Source of the DNA: Mesorhizobium mediterraneum
GTDB lineage: Bacteria > Pseudomonadota > Alphaproteobacteria > Rhizobiales > Rhizobiaceae
DNA: 64,000 bases
Direction of reading: 5' to 3'
NCBI RefSeq assembly: GCF_002284565.1
Contig: NZ_NPKI01000041.1
Span: 1-64,000 of the forward strand
Each line of letters begins with the position of its first letter. Within the stretch, counting starts at the first letter, position 1. The notes under the pieces are model-generated. The model did not search any database. It saw only the letters and a list, made by a program, of their open reading frames with translations, and was not told the DNA's origin. The position numbers and the translations under genes are program-made. Below are positions 41,521 through 49,378 of the stretch, one piece after another.

Positions 41521-42372
41521 ATGGCCGAAGACAGCCCTTTCACCGTCGACGCGGATTGGTTGCAGAAGCGCCTCGGCGAGCCCGGCCTGACCATCGTCGA
41601 CGCGTCCTGGTATCTGCCGGCGCAAAAGCGCGACGCGCGCGCCGAATATGATGCAGCGCACATTCCGGGCGCCCGTTTCCTCGATCAGGATGCGATCTCG
41701 GATCCCGATTCCCCACTGCCGCACACGCTGCCGTCGCCGCAGCATTTCGCCCAATATGTCGGTGCGATGGGTATCTCGGCCGACGACACCATCGTCGTCT
41801 ATGATGGTCCGGGCTTCTTCTCGGCGCCGCGCGCGTGGTGGATGTTCCGCGTCATGGGTGTGTTCCAGGTCTATATATTGGACGGCGGCTTCGACCGCTG
41901 GAAAGCGGCGGGACGGCCGGTCACGGCGGAGCCGACGAAGATCGCGCCTTGCGTTTTTCACGCCGATTTCGATGCCGCTCGCGTCGCCAGCCTTGCCGAC
42001 ATGCGCCGGATCGTTGGGACGGGGGAAAACCAGATCGCCGACGCCCGATCTGCCGGCCGGTTTGCCGGTACCGAGCCTGAACCTCGCGCCGGCATCCGCT
42101 CAGGCCATATGCCCGGCGCGCACAATGTGCCGTTTTCGGCGCTTGCTGAAAACGGCGAACTGCTGCCGAAAGACCGCTTGCGCAAGGTGATCGAGGACGC
42201 CGGCATCGACCTGTCGAAGCCGGTCGTCACCTCTTGCGGTTCTGGCATTACGGCGGCGGCGATCACGCTGGCGCTCGAGACGCTTGGCCATACCGACAAC
42301 AGGCTCTACGACGGTTCATGGACGGAATGGGGTGGGCTTTCCGATACGCCCGTGGTGACGGGCAAGGACTGA
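41521..42372 (+). CDS. sseA: 3-mercaptopyruvate sulfurtransferase
   Basis: The 283-residue protein has two rhodanese domains. The second carries the active-site loop CGSGITA at about 239-245, the MST type rather than thiosulfate sulfurtransferase (CRKGVT). It moves sulfur from 3-mercaptopyruvate to thiols or cyanide. The cluster with cysK suggests a role in cysteine sulfur turnover. It follows AlaX by 36 bp. Confidence 0.93.
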   Translation: MAEDSPFTVDADWLQKRLGEPGLTIVDASWYLPAQKRDARAEYDAAHIPGARFLDQDAISDPDSPLPHTLPSPQHFAQYVGAMGISADDTIVVYDGPGFFSAPRAWWMFRVMGVFQVYILDGGFDRWKAAGRPVTAEPTKIAPCVFHADFDAARVASLADMRRIVGTGENQIADARSAGRFAGTEPEPRAGIRSGHMPGAHNVPFSALAENGELLPKDRLRKVIEDAGIDLSKPVVTSCGSGITAAAITLALETLGHTDNRLYDGSWTEWGGLSDTPVVTGKD

Positions 42373-42377
42373 CGGTG

Positions 42378-42941
42378 ATGAAGAACGGAGCGCTGGAAGA
42401 CATCGAGGTCACGGTGACGTTTCTCGAAATGCATGTGCCGCCGGCCTATTCGCCGCCAGTGCCGTACAACCGTCAGATCGCATTGTTGAAGACCAAGGAC
42501 ATTCCACTGCATTTCTACCGCTATCTGATGGACCGGGTGGGTCGCAAATGGCACTGGGTCAACGTGCTGAGGCTGAGCGACGAGGAGCTGTCTGCCGGCA
42601 TCCACCGCGAGGACCGCGACATCAGGGTGCTCTATCTCGACGGCGCACCGGCCGGCTTTTTCGACCTCAAGCCGCATTTGCCGGAGGAAGTGGAACTCGC
42701 CTATTTCGGCATGATGGAGCATGCGACAGGCCAAGGCATAGGCCGCTGGTTCCTGGGTGCGGCGATCGCCGCCGCCTGGTCGCATGGCCCGAAGCGGGTG
42801 ACGGTGCAGACCTGCACGCTCGATCATCCTGCGGCATTGCCGCTCTACCAGAAACTCGGCTTTGCGCCGGTGGCGCAAAAGAAGGAGATCGTGCATCCAA
42901 TGTCCTTAGCCGAGCGCTCGGCCAGCGTCATGCGGCCATGA
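42378..42941 (+). CDS. GNAT-family N-acetyltransferase
   Basis: From ATG 42378 the product is 187 residues, 5 bp after the sseA stop. A GTG one codon earlier is possible. The GNAT core is clear: GAPAGFFDLKP, ELAYFGMMEHATGQGIGRWFL (acetyl-CoA loop, with GQGIGR) and ALPLYQKLGFAP. The acceptor substrate is unknown. It ends the cysK-AlaX-sseA string. Confidence 0.88.
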   Translation: MKNGALEDIEVTVTFLEMHVPPAYSPPVPYNRQIALLKTKDIPLHFYRYLMDRVGRKWHWVNVLRLSDEELSAGIHREDRDIRVLYLDGAPAGFFDLKPHLPEEVELAYFGMMEHATGQGIGRWFLGAAIAAAWSHGPKRVTVQTCTLDHPAALPLYQKLGFAPVAQKKEIVHPMSLAERSASVMRP

Positions 42942-43040
42942 TTTTCTCCGCAACCTGAACTTATTGTTCATCAAAGCTTCAGCTTGTCTTTGCCATCTTG
43001 CCGGCACCATCAATGCGGCTGAGGCCGAAGGAGAAAAGAC

Positions 43041-43598
43041 ATGCTGACCCGACGCACATTTGCCGCCGCGCTGATTGCCGCGCTCGCCGTGCCGACCGTA
43101 GCCGCCGCCCAGGCGACCACGCCTTCGGCGGCGACAATCGAGCGCCAGCTCGAGGCGGCGCCCCGAGTTAAGTTGCGCCCGAACCAGCGCGTCACCATCC
43201 GCGAATTCAAGAGACGGCCGGACCTGCGGCGCATGGCCCGCTCGATCGATATCCAGTCGATCAATTTCGCCTTTGGCTCAGCGGCCATTTCCAGCTCGCA
43301 ATACGACAAGATCGAAAACATCGCCGATGCGCTTCAGCGCATCCTGCGGCGCGACCCTGGTGCCCGTGTTTTGATCGAGGGCCATACCGACGCGGTCGGC
43401 TCCTTCCAGTCGAACCAAATCCTGTCCGAACAGCGCGCCGCCTCGCTGAAGCGCACCCTGGTGCGCGAATTCGACGTGCCGGGTTATGCGCTCGAAACCG
43501 TCGGTTACGGCGAGGAATTCCTGCTCGTGCAGACGCAGAACGAGAATTGGCGCAATCGCCGGGTGACGCTCCGCCGCTTCGACGACTTCATAAGGTAG
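43041..43598 (+). CDS. OmpA-domain envelope protein
   Basis: The 185-residue protein has a signal peptide ending VAAAQA at about 24 and a C-terminal OmpA-like peptidoglycan-binding domain. The latter shows INFAFGSAAI, EGHTDAVGS, LSEQRAASLKRTL and NRRVTLRRF. There is no barrel. It is probably periplasmic, bound to peptidoglycan. GGAGAAAAG precedes the ATG. Confidence 0.9.
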   Translation: MLTRRTFAAALIAALAVPTVAAAQATTPSAATIERQLEAAPRVKLRPNQRVTIREFKRRPDLRRMARSIDIQSINFAFGSAAISSSQYDKIENIADALQRILRRDPGARVLIEGHTDAVGSFQSNQILSEQRAASLKRTLVREFDVPGYALETVGYGEEFLLVQTQNENWRNRRVTLRRFDDFIR

Positions 43599-43666
43599 TA
43601 AGTCAGATACTCGACGCCTGCCGAATCCTATTCTCCGTCTGGATCAACAGTCAAAACAGTCAAAAG

Positions 43667-43697
43667 AGAGCCCGGCTTGAATGAGCCGGGTTCTTTC
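43667..43697 (+). terminator. Terminator after the OmpA-domain gene
   Basis: Arms AGAGCCCGGCT / AGCCGGGTTCT, with one G-T pair, and a short T-rich tail. It lies about 70 bp after the stop and 52 bp before the next gene. Confidence 0.65.
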
Positions 43698-43748
43698 CAT
43701 ATCGCTGGTCGTTCAAGCCCAATGTGATGGCGCGAAAGGACCAAAACG

Positions 43749-44555
43749 ATGACGATACGGGTGGTGATGGCCGGTGCGACCGGCTGGGTCGGCAAGGCGC
43801 TGGTTCCGGCGATCGGGGCGCAAGGCGACATGGTGCTGGCCGGGGCCGTGTCACGCAGCGGCGCGGGGCAGGATTCCGGCCTGCTGGTTGGCACGCTGGC
43901 TAATGGCATCATCATTTCCGCGTTGCTGGCCGAAGCGCTGGAGGTGCCGTCGGACGTGCTGGTCGACTACACCAAGCCACATGTCGTGAAAGACCATGCG
44001 CTGCTGGCCATCGAAAAGGGACGGCACGTCGTGATCGGCACGTCGGGGCTGGGCGCGGCCGATTTTGCCGAGATCGACGCTGCAGCACGCGCCAATCGTG
44101 TCGGCGTCATTGCGGCCGGCAATTTTTCGATCACCGCCACGCTGATGAAGCGGTTTGCCCTGATGGCGGCGAAATATGTGCCGGATGTCGAGGTCATCGA
44201 CTATGCCAGCGCCAAGAAGCCCGACGCGCCGTCCGGCACCGCGCGGGAGCTTGCGGAGGCGCTGGCCGATGTCCGCAAGGCTTCGACCGCGCAGCCGGTC
44301 TCGGAGGTCTCCGGTGTGCCTGGAACGCGCGGCGCGGCGGTCGGTGCGGGCGAGGGGGTGCAGGTGCATGCGCTTCGCCTGCCTTCCTACATCCTGTCCT
44401 GCGAGGCGTTGTTCGGCCTGCCCGACGAGCGGCTGACTATTCGTCACGACGCCGGCTCGTCCGCCGCTCCTTACGTGGCCGGCACGCTGCTCGCTATCAG
44501 GCGTGTACAGGAGATCACCGGGCTGGTGCGTGGTCTCGACGCCCTGATGGACTGA
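43749..44555 (+). CDS. DapB-like dihydrodipicolinate reductase paralogue
   Basis: The 268-residue protein has the DapB fold order: GATGWVG dinucleotide loop at about 9-15, VDYTKPH, GTSGL, AAGNFSI and the KPDAPSGTA substrate motif at about 156-164. In E. coli DapB the two active-site histidines precede that motif (EAHHRHKVDAPSGT); here the segment is IDYASAKKPDAPSGT, so both are lost while the lysine remains. It may therefore have another reaction or depend on other residues. It seems unlikely to be the housekeeping dapB. Confidence 0.8.
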   Translation: MTIRVVMAGATGWVGKALVPAIGAQGDMVLAGAVSRSGAGQDSGLLVGTLANGIIISALLAEALEVPSDVLVDYTKPHVVKDHALLAIEKGRHVVIGTSGLGAADFAEIDAAARANRVGVIAAGNFSITATLMKRFALMAAKYVPDVEVIDYASAKKPDAPSGTARELAEALADVRKASTAQPVSEVSGVPGTRGAAVGAGEGVQVHALRLPSYILSCEALFGLPDERLTIRHDAGSSAAPYVAGTLLAIRRVQEITGLVRGLDALMD

Positions 44556-44631
44556 TAGACTCGGCAGGAATCGGGTGGGAAGCGCTGGCGAAGCGGCGTA
44601 ATTTCTGGTCGACGACACCGGAGATTTCGCC

Positions 44632-45099
44632 ATGACCATCCAGTTCAAAGCCTTGCCCACGGAAGATGTCAGAGCCTTGCAGCGCGGCGGGCCGGACGCC
44701 TACGGCCTCACACCAGAGCGGAAAATGTCCGACGGTGATGGCGTGCCTTGCCGCCACTGCCTGAACAACGTGGCCGCCGGCGACGCCTATCTCATCCTGG
44801 CCTACCGGCCATTCCCGGAATTGCAGCCCTATGCCGAGACAGGGCCGATCTTTCTACACGCCGAGGAATGCGAGCGCGCTGCCGAAGCCGAGGCGCTTCC
44901 CGAAATGCTCGAAAGCACCGACTACATCGTCCGCGGCTACGGCAAGGACGACCGCATCGTCTATGGCAGTGGCGGCGTCATCCCGACGGGCGCTATCGCG
45001 GCGCGGGCAGAGACTTTGTTCGAGCGCGACGACATCGCCTATGTGCATGTCCGCTCGGCGCGCAACAATTGCTACCAGTGCCGGATCGAGCGCGCGTGA
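44632..45099 (+). CDS. DUF1203 family protein
   Basis: The 155-residue protein begins MTIQFKALPTEDVRALQ and contains CRHCLNN, AYRPFPELQPYAETGPIFLH and a C-terminal NNCYQCRIER. These fit DUF1203 as I know it. Two CxxC-type pairs suggest metal binding or redox chemistry, but function is unknown. No signal peptide. It stands alone, followed by a terminator. Confidence 0.82.
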   Translation: MTIQFKALPTEDVRALQRGGPDAYGLTPERKMSDGDGVPCRHCLNNVAAGDAYLILAYRPFPELQPYAETGPIFLHAEECERAAEAEALPEMLESTDYIVRGYGKDDRIVYGSGGVIPTGAIAARAETLFERDDIAYVHVRSARNNCYQCRIERA

Positions 45100-45210
45100 C
45101 GATCATCTGTCGCAGCTGTCGTATGCCTGTCGCAATGTCGCGTTAGAAAAGCATTGTCGATCGATTTGCCGACCGCGGATGAACCGGCGGGAAGTCTCGA
45201 CATCCGAGGA

Positions 45211-45236
45211 AGCGGGGCTTTGGCTCCGCTTTTTTG
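45211..45236 (+). terminator. Terminator after the DUF1203 gene
   Basis: Arms AGCGGGGC / GCTCCGCT (one G-T pair) with a TTTG-type loop, followed by six T residues. Confidence 0.78.
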
Positions 45237-45262
45237 TTGCCCGCATTCTCTCGCCCAAAGAA

Positions 45263-45291
45263 AAAGCCCGCCGGAACGACCGACGGGCTTT
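45263..45291 (-). terminator. Terminator of the outer-membrane barrel gene
   Basis: AAAGCCCG and CGGGCTTT arms with a partly paired centre. On the minus strand the distal side reads CTTTTTCTTT, a good T-run. It lies 20 bp beyond the stop. Confidence 0.8.
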
Positions 45292-45310
45292 GACTGTTGT
45301 CTGTACGGTT

Positions 45311-46609
45311 TTAGTTGAACTTGTACTTCGCACCGATACGGACGGTGTGGAACGACGGCGTGGAGGTGAGGCTGTCATCCGGCGCCCCAATATCCGACGA
45401 AAAATCCTTCTTGGAGAACTGCGAATAGCGGTATTCGAGGCCGACGGTCACGTTGCTGGACATAGCCGTTTCCAGACCGCCACCAACTGAGAAGCCGCTG
45501 GAGTCCCAATCGAGGATATCACCGATGGGTGAGGACGCATTCAGATCGAAGTGCTGCCAGCTGTAGCCGCCGAGCACATAGGCCAGGGTTGATTCGTTGA
45601 CTTTCATACCAACGCGGCCAAGCACATCGAAACCGTAATCAGTATCCAGATTAATGGATCCGCCCGGGAGCTTCAGCTCTGAAGTCATGCCGGAGTAGCG
45701 GGCATCAACCATGACGCCTGCGACCCAGCTGCCGAAGTCATGGTCGTAGCCGACGTTCAATTCGCCGAACACACCTTCGCCACCGAGCCCGTTGAACTCC
45801 AGGCCACCAAGCGGCGGAACTTCGATCTGATGCACCGACGCACCCGCGCCGGCGGCACCGCCGACGTAGAAGCCAGTCCAGTTGTAGGCAGGGGCCTCAA
45901 AAGAGGCGACACCGCCATTCTGGGCGCCAAAGCGATAGTTGGCCGCAACCTGGAACGTATGCCGCGACGTGTCCGTGTCGAGAACGCCGTCCGGTATATC
46001 GAACTCGGAAAGAATGTTCTGAGTACCGAAGCGGGTATAGCGATATTCTGACTTGATGGTCCAGTTGCTGTTGATGGCCGTTTCAACGCCAGCTCCGACG
46101 AAGTAGCCGCTCTGGTCCCAATCGAAGTCAAAACCTGCGTTCGTGTCGAGCTTGTACTTCTGCCAGGAATAGCCGCCGAGCACATAGCCCAAAGTGTTTG
46201 GCGTGAAGAGGTAGCCAACCCGCAAACCAGCGTCGAAACCATAGGTCTCGCGGATCGAAGCGTCCAATCCAGCAACATCGAGCGTGGTTTCAATGTTGCC
46301 GACATGGGCGTCCAAAAGCCCGCCGATCAGGAAGCGCGGCGACACCATGTAGTCGTAGCCGACGGTCAGTTCACCGTACACGCCTTCACCGCCAATGCCG
46401 TTCAACGAGAAGCCAGGAAGGAAATCGCTGCTGAGCTCGTGGACATTGGCGCCGGCGCCAACCCCAAAGCCGACATAGATGCCACTCCAGTTGAAGCCGG
46501 ACGTCTCGACGACCGGCACAACCGCGTCGGCGGCATGAGAAACCGATCCGAGCGCCAGCACCGAAACCGCGCCAAGAAGAACAGATTTTGCGAATCTTTT
46601 GCTGATCAT
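45311..46609 (-). CDS. Outer-membrane beta-barrel protein with two tandem barrel domains
   Basis: The 432-residue protein has a signal peptide ending at about 26 (SVSHAA). Two homologous Omp25/OmpA-like barrel units follow, at about 39-228 and 242-432. Matching features are FNWSGIYVG/YNWTGFYVG, NGIGGEGVYGEL/NGLGGEGVFGEL, YVLGGYSWQ in both, and SEYRYTRF/LEYRYSQF. Each unit ends with an aromatic-terminated strand (YRFG, YKFN). The second terminal strand suits BAM recognition. Single-barrel relatives are common surface proteins in rhizobia and Brucella; a double form is unusual. Confidence 0.88.
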   Translation of the reverse strand: MISKRFAKSVLLGAVSVLALGSVSHAADAVVPVVETSGFNWSGIYVGFGVGAGANVHELSSDFLPGFSLNGIGGEGVYGELTVGYDYMVSPRFLIGGLLDAHVGNIETTLDVAGLDASIRETYGFDAGLRVGYLFTPNTLGYVLGGYSWQKYKLDTNAGFDFDWDQSGYFVGAGVETAINSNWTIKSEYRYTRFGTQNILSEFDIPDGVLDTDTSRHTFQVAANYRFGAQNGGVASFEAPAYNWTGFYVGGAAGAGASVHQIEVPPLGGLEFNGLGGEGVFGELNVGYDHDFGSWVAGVMVDARYSGMTSELKLPGGSINLDTDYGFDVLGRVGMKVNESTLAYVLGGYSWQHFDLNASSPIGDILDWDSSGFSVGGGLETAMSSNVTVGLEYRYSQFSKKDFSSDIGAPDDSLTSTPSFHTVRIGAKYKFN

Positions 46610-46758
46610 TGCCCCTAACCCCTTTGAAACCCAGCACGTCTCTAGCAGCAGCCCATGCTGGCCGCTGTAGCAAAAAAGTCACAGGAGGAGCAGATTGCAA
46701 GCAAGCCGAGCAAAACCGGTCAGCTAATCGCAAACCGTGAAATCTGCTTGTGGAAAAA

Positions 46759-46788
46759 CAGAGCCGCCGACGGGCGTCGGCGGCTCTG
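46759..46788 (-). terminator. Terminator of ald
   Basis: A perfect 13-bp stem, CAGAGCCGCCGAC and its complement, with a four-base loop. On the minus strand it is followed by TTTTT. It lies about 25 bp after the ald stop. Confidence 0.88.
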
Positions 46789-46811
46789 TGGGGAAGGAAT
46801 CAGGGGCGGGT

Positions 46812-47927
46812 TCAGGCGGCGAGAACGGCCTTCGGCTCGACCAACTCGTAGCCGAGTGCTTCGGCCACCGCGCGGTTGGTGATCTTGCCCTTGTGGACAT
46901 TCAGGCCGTTGCGCAAATGATGATCGTCGACCAGCGCCTTCAGGCCCTTGTCGGCGAGCTGCAGGCCGTAATGCAGAGTCGCGTTGTTGAGCGCATGGGC
47001 CGAGGTGACCGGCACCGCGCCCGGCATGTTGGCGACGCAATAGTGAATGACGCCGTCGACCTCATAGGTCGGCTCGGCATGGGTGGTGGCGTGCGAGGTC
47101 TCGAAGCAGCCGCCCTGGTCGATGGCGACGTCGACAAGCACCGAGCCTTTCTTCATGCCCGACAGCATTTCGCGCGAAACGAGTTTCGGCGCGGCGGCAC
47201 CCGGGATCAGCACGGCGCCGACGACGATGTCGGCCGAAAAACATTCCTCTTCCAGCGCCTCGACGGTCGAGTAGCGGGTGTGGACGCGGCCGCCGAAGAT
47301 ATCGTCGAGCTGGCGCAGGCGCGGGATCGAGCGGTCGATGATGGTGACGTCGGCGCCAAGCCCTGCCGCCATCCGGGCGGCATGCAGGCCGACGACGCCG
47401 CCGCCGAGCACAGTGACCTTGCCGGGCAGCACCCCGGGCACGCCGCCGAGCAGCACGCCGCGGCCGCCATTGGCCTTCTGCAGCGCGGTAGCGCCGGCCT
47501 GGATCGACAGGCGGCCGGCGACTTCCGACATCGGCGCCAGCAGCGGCAGGCCGCCGCGGTCGTCGGTGACGGTCTCGTAGGCGATAGCTGTCACGCCAGA
47601 GGCCAGCAGGCCCTTGGTCTGCTCCGGATCTGGAGCGAGATGGAGATAGGTGTAGAGTATCTGGCCGTCACGGAGCTGAGCCCATTCATTGGGCTGAGGT
47701 TCTTTGACCTTGACGATCATGTCGGACTTGGCGAACACGTCGGCGGCCGTCTTGGCGATGGTGGCGCCGGCGGCGCGATAGGCGTTGTCGTCGGCGCCGA
47801 TGCCGGCGCCGGCACCGGTCTCGACCAGCACTTCGTGGCCATGCGCGACATATTCGCGGACCGAGCCCGGCGTCAGGCCGACGCGGTATTCGTGGTTCTT
47901 GATTTCCCGGGGGCAGCCGACGCGCAT
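46812..47927 (-). CDS. ald: Alanine dehydrogenase
   Basis: From ATG 47927 (GGAGGAG upstream) the enzyme is 371 residues. It oxidises L-alanine to pyruvate and ammonia with NAD. Features are MRVGCPREIKNHEYRVGLTP, the catalytic KVKEPQ region, HLAPD and the Rossmann VLGGGVVGLHAA at about 174-185. The divergent Lrp-type gene next to it is the expected regulator. An upstream in-frame extension overlaps that gene and is not Ald-like. Confidence 0.97.
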   Translation of the reverse strand: MRVGCPREIKNHEYRVGLTPGSVREYVAHGHEVLVETGAGAGIGADDNAYRAAGATIAKTAADVFAKSDMIVKVKEPQPNEWAQLRDGQILYTYLHLAPDPEQTKGLLASGVTAIAYETVTDDRGGLPLLAPMSEVAGRLSIQAGATALQKANGGRGVLLGGVPGVLPGKVTVLGGGVVGLHAARMAAGLGADVTIIDRSIPRLRQLDDIFGGRVHTRYSTVEALEEECFSADIVVGAVLIPGAAAPKLVSREMLSGMKKGSVLVDVAIDQGGCFETSHATTHAEPTYEVDGVIHYCVANMPGAVPVTSAHALNNATLHYGLQLADKGLKALVDDHHLRNGLNVHKGKITNRAVAEALGYELVEPKAVLAA

Positions 47928-48017
47928 CTTCTTCTCCTCCTGATCCAGCCCTTTGGGGCATGTTCCCTGTCCAGAGATAGTGAACCACGAATCGTCCCGT
48001 AGGTGTTTGCGAATGCG

Positions 48018-48055
48018 CTTGCGCAAGAGGGTGTGGTTCGATAATCGTTGCGCAA
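48018..48055. promoter_or_regulatory. Paired TTGCGCAA sites between ald and its Lrp-type regulator
   Basis: Two copies of the palindrome TTGCGCAA at 48019-48026 and 48048-48055 lie 29 bp centre to centre; the left one extends to CTTGCGCAAG. A partial TTTGCGAA lies just upstream. They sit between the divergent genes, as expected for an Lrp/AldR operator. The spacing is close to three helical turns. Confidence 0.65.
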
Positions 48056-48086
48056 AATAGATGGATTGTCGCAGGAATCCCGAAAA

Positions 48087-48560
48087 ATGCCGCTCGACAG
48101 GATCGATATCGCCATACTCGAGACATTGCAGAAGGATGGGCGGATACCCAACGCGGCGCTCGCCGAGAAGGTCGGCCTGTCGCAGTCGGCCTGCTCGCGG
48201 CGGCTGGACAATCTGGAGAAATCCGGAACCATCCGCGGCTACCACGCACGGCTTTCCAATGCCGCTCTTGGCCACCAGATGACGGCGATCGTGCATATAT
48301 CGCTGTCGGGCCAATTCGAGAAGACACTGTCGGATTTCGAGGCGGCGATAAAGCGCTGCCCGAATGTTCTGTCCTGCCACCTCATGTCGGGCGAATACGA
48401 TTATATCCTGCGCATCGCGGCGAAGGACCTCGTCGACTATGAGCGCATCCACAAGGAGTGGCTGTCGGCGATGCCGCATGTGACGAAGATCAATTCGTCC
48501 TTCGCCTTGCGCGAGATCGTCGACCGAACGGCCGTGGGGATGAAGCCGGAGATGGCTTAG
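48087..48560 (+). CDS. aldR: Lrp/AsnC-family regulator, probable activator of ald
   Basis: From ATG 48087 the protein is 157 residues. The N-terminal winged helix-turn-helix shows LDRIDIAILETLQKDGR and LSQSACSRRLDNLEKSG. The C-terminal RAM effector domain has CHLMSGEYDYILRI. Divergent placement beside ald matches AldR/BkdR-type regulators that respond to alanine. A TTG start 39 bases upstream would read through the operator and is unlikely. It overlaps the convergent 5-FCL gene by four bases. Confidence 0.88.
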   Translation: MPLDRIDIAILETLQKDGRIPNAALAEKVGLSQSACSRRLDNLEKSGTIRGYHARLSNAALGHQMTAIVHISLSGQFEKTLSDFEAAIKRCPNVLSCHLMSGEYDYILRIAAKDLVDYERIHKEWLSAMPHVTKINSSFALREIVDRTAVGMKPEMA

Positions 48561-49213
48561 GCCTCGAAGGCCTCTGTCACCACCCGGTCCATCGGTACGT
48601 CATGCGGTTGCGGGTAGATGGTGGCGATGCGCTGCAACTCATAACCGACACCGATGACCAGCGGCTTGAACGGCATCGTCGCCAGCGTCCGGTCGAAGAA
48701 ACCGCCACCATAGCCCAGCCGATACTGTCCTGGATCGATGCCGACGATCGGCGAAATGACGATGTCGGGCAGCACCGGATCGCCTTCAGCCGGGATCGGG
48801 ATATTCCAGACGCCTTTTTCGAGCCGGTCGCCCGGTGCGTAGGCGCGAAAGATAAGCGGCCGGCCTTTCTCGATGACAACAGGCAGTGCGGTACGGCCAC
48901 CGCGCTCATTGATGGACGCCATCCATGGCCGCAGATCCGGCTCGCCGCGGAACGGCCAATAGAGGCTGACCATGCGGCCGTCGATGGCACCGATCACCGC
49001 GTCGAGGCTTTCGCCGATGCGCTGCGACATTGCCGTCCGCACGTCAGCCGAGACAGCGAGGCGGGCTGCAATCAGCCGCTCGCGCTCGGCCTTGCGCCAT
49101 CGTTTCACGTCGGTCCAGTCGGATAGGGGCGCCCGGAATTCCGGGTCGAGCTCGTGCATGAAGCAAGGCGGCGAGGAATAGTGCGCCGGACCGTCGTCAT
49201 GATCGCTATCCAA
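48557..49213 (-). CDS. 5-formyltetrahydrofolate cyclo-ligase
   Basis: The 218-residue product has the 5-FCL signatures RLIAARLAVSA, a FRGEPDLRPW segment and the ATP-site GIDPGQYRLGYGGGFFDRTL. It converts 5-formyl-THF to methenyl-THF with ATP, recycling a folate storage form. The extra N-terminal 30 residues are His/Pro-rich, so a later start (for example Met19) is possible. Confidence 0.92.
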   Translation of the reverse strand: MDSDHDDGPAHYSSPPCFMHELDPEFRAPLSDWTDVKRWRKAERERLIAARLAVSADVRTAMSQRIGESLDAVIGAIDGRMVSLYWPFRGEPDLRPWMASINERGGRTALPVVIEKGRPLIFRAYAPGDRLEKGVWNIPIPAEGDPVLPDIVISPIVGIDPGQYRLGYGGGFFDRTLATMPFKPLVIGVGYELQRIATIYPQPHDVPMDRVVTEAFEA

Positions 49214-49378
49214 GTTCCACTCCCGTCGTCTGTTTCGATGAAATTATACCCGCCGGCAGGATGGGGGCAGGTACGTTCGCGACATCTTAGGGCGGGCAGT
49301 CGGCAAAGTTGGATGTTGTTGCAGTGCACAAAACTATCTACATCAGCCTTGGCGAAATTGCTCTCCGGAGTGAATGAG

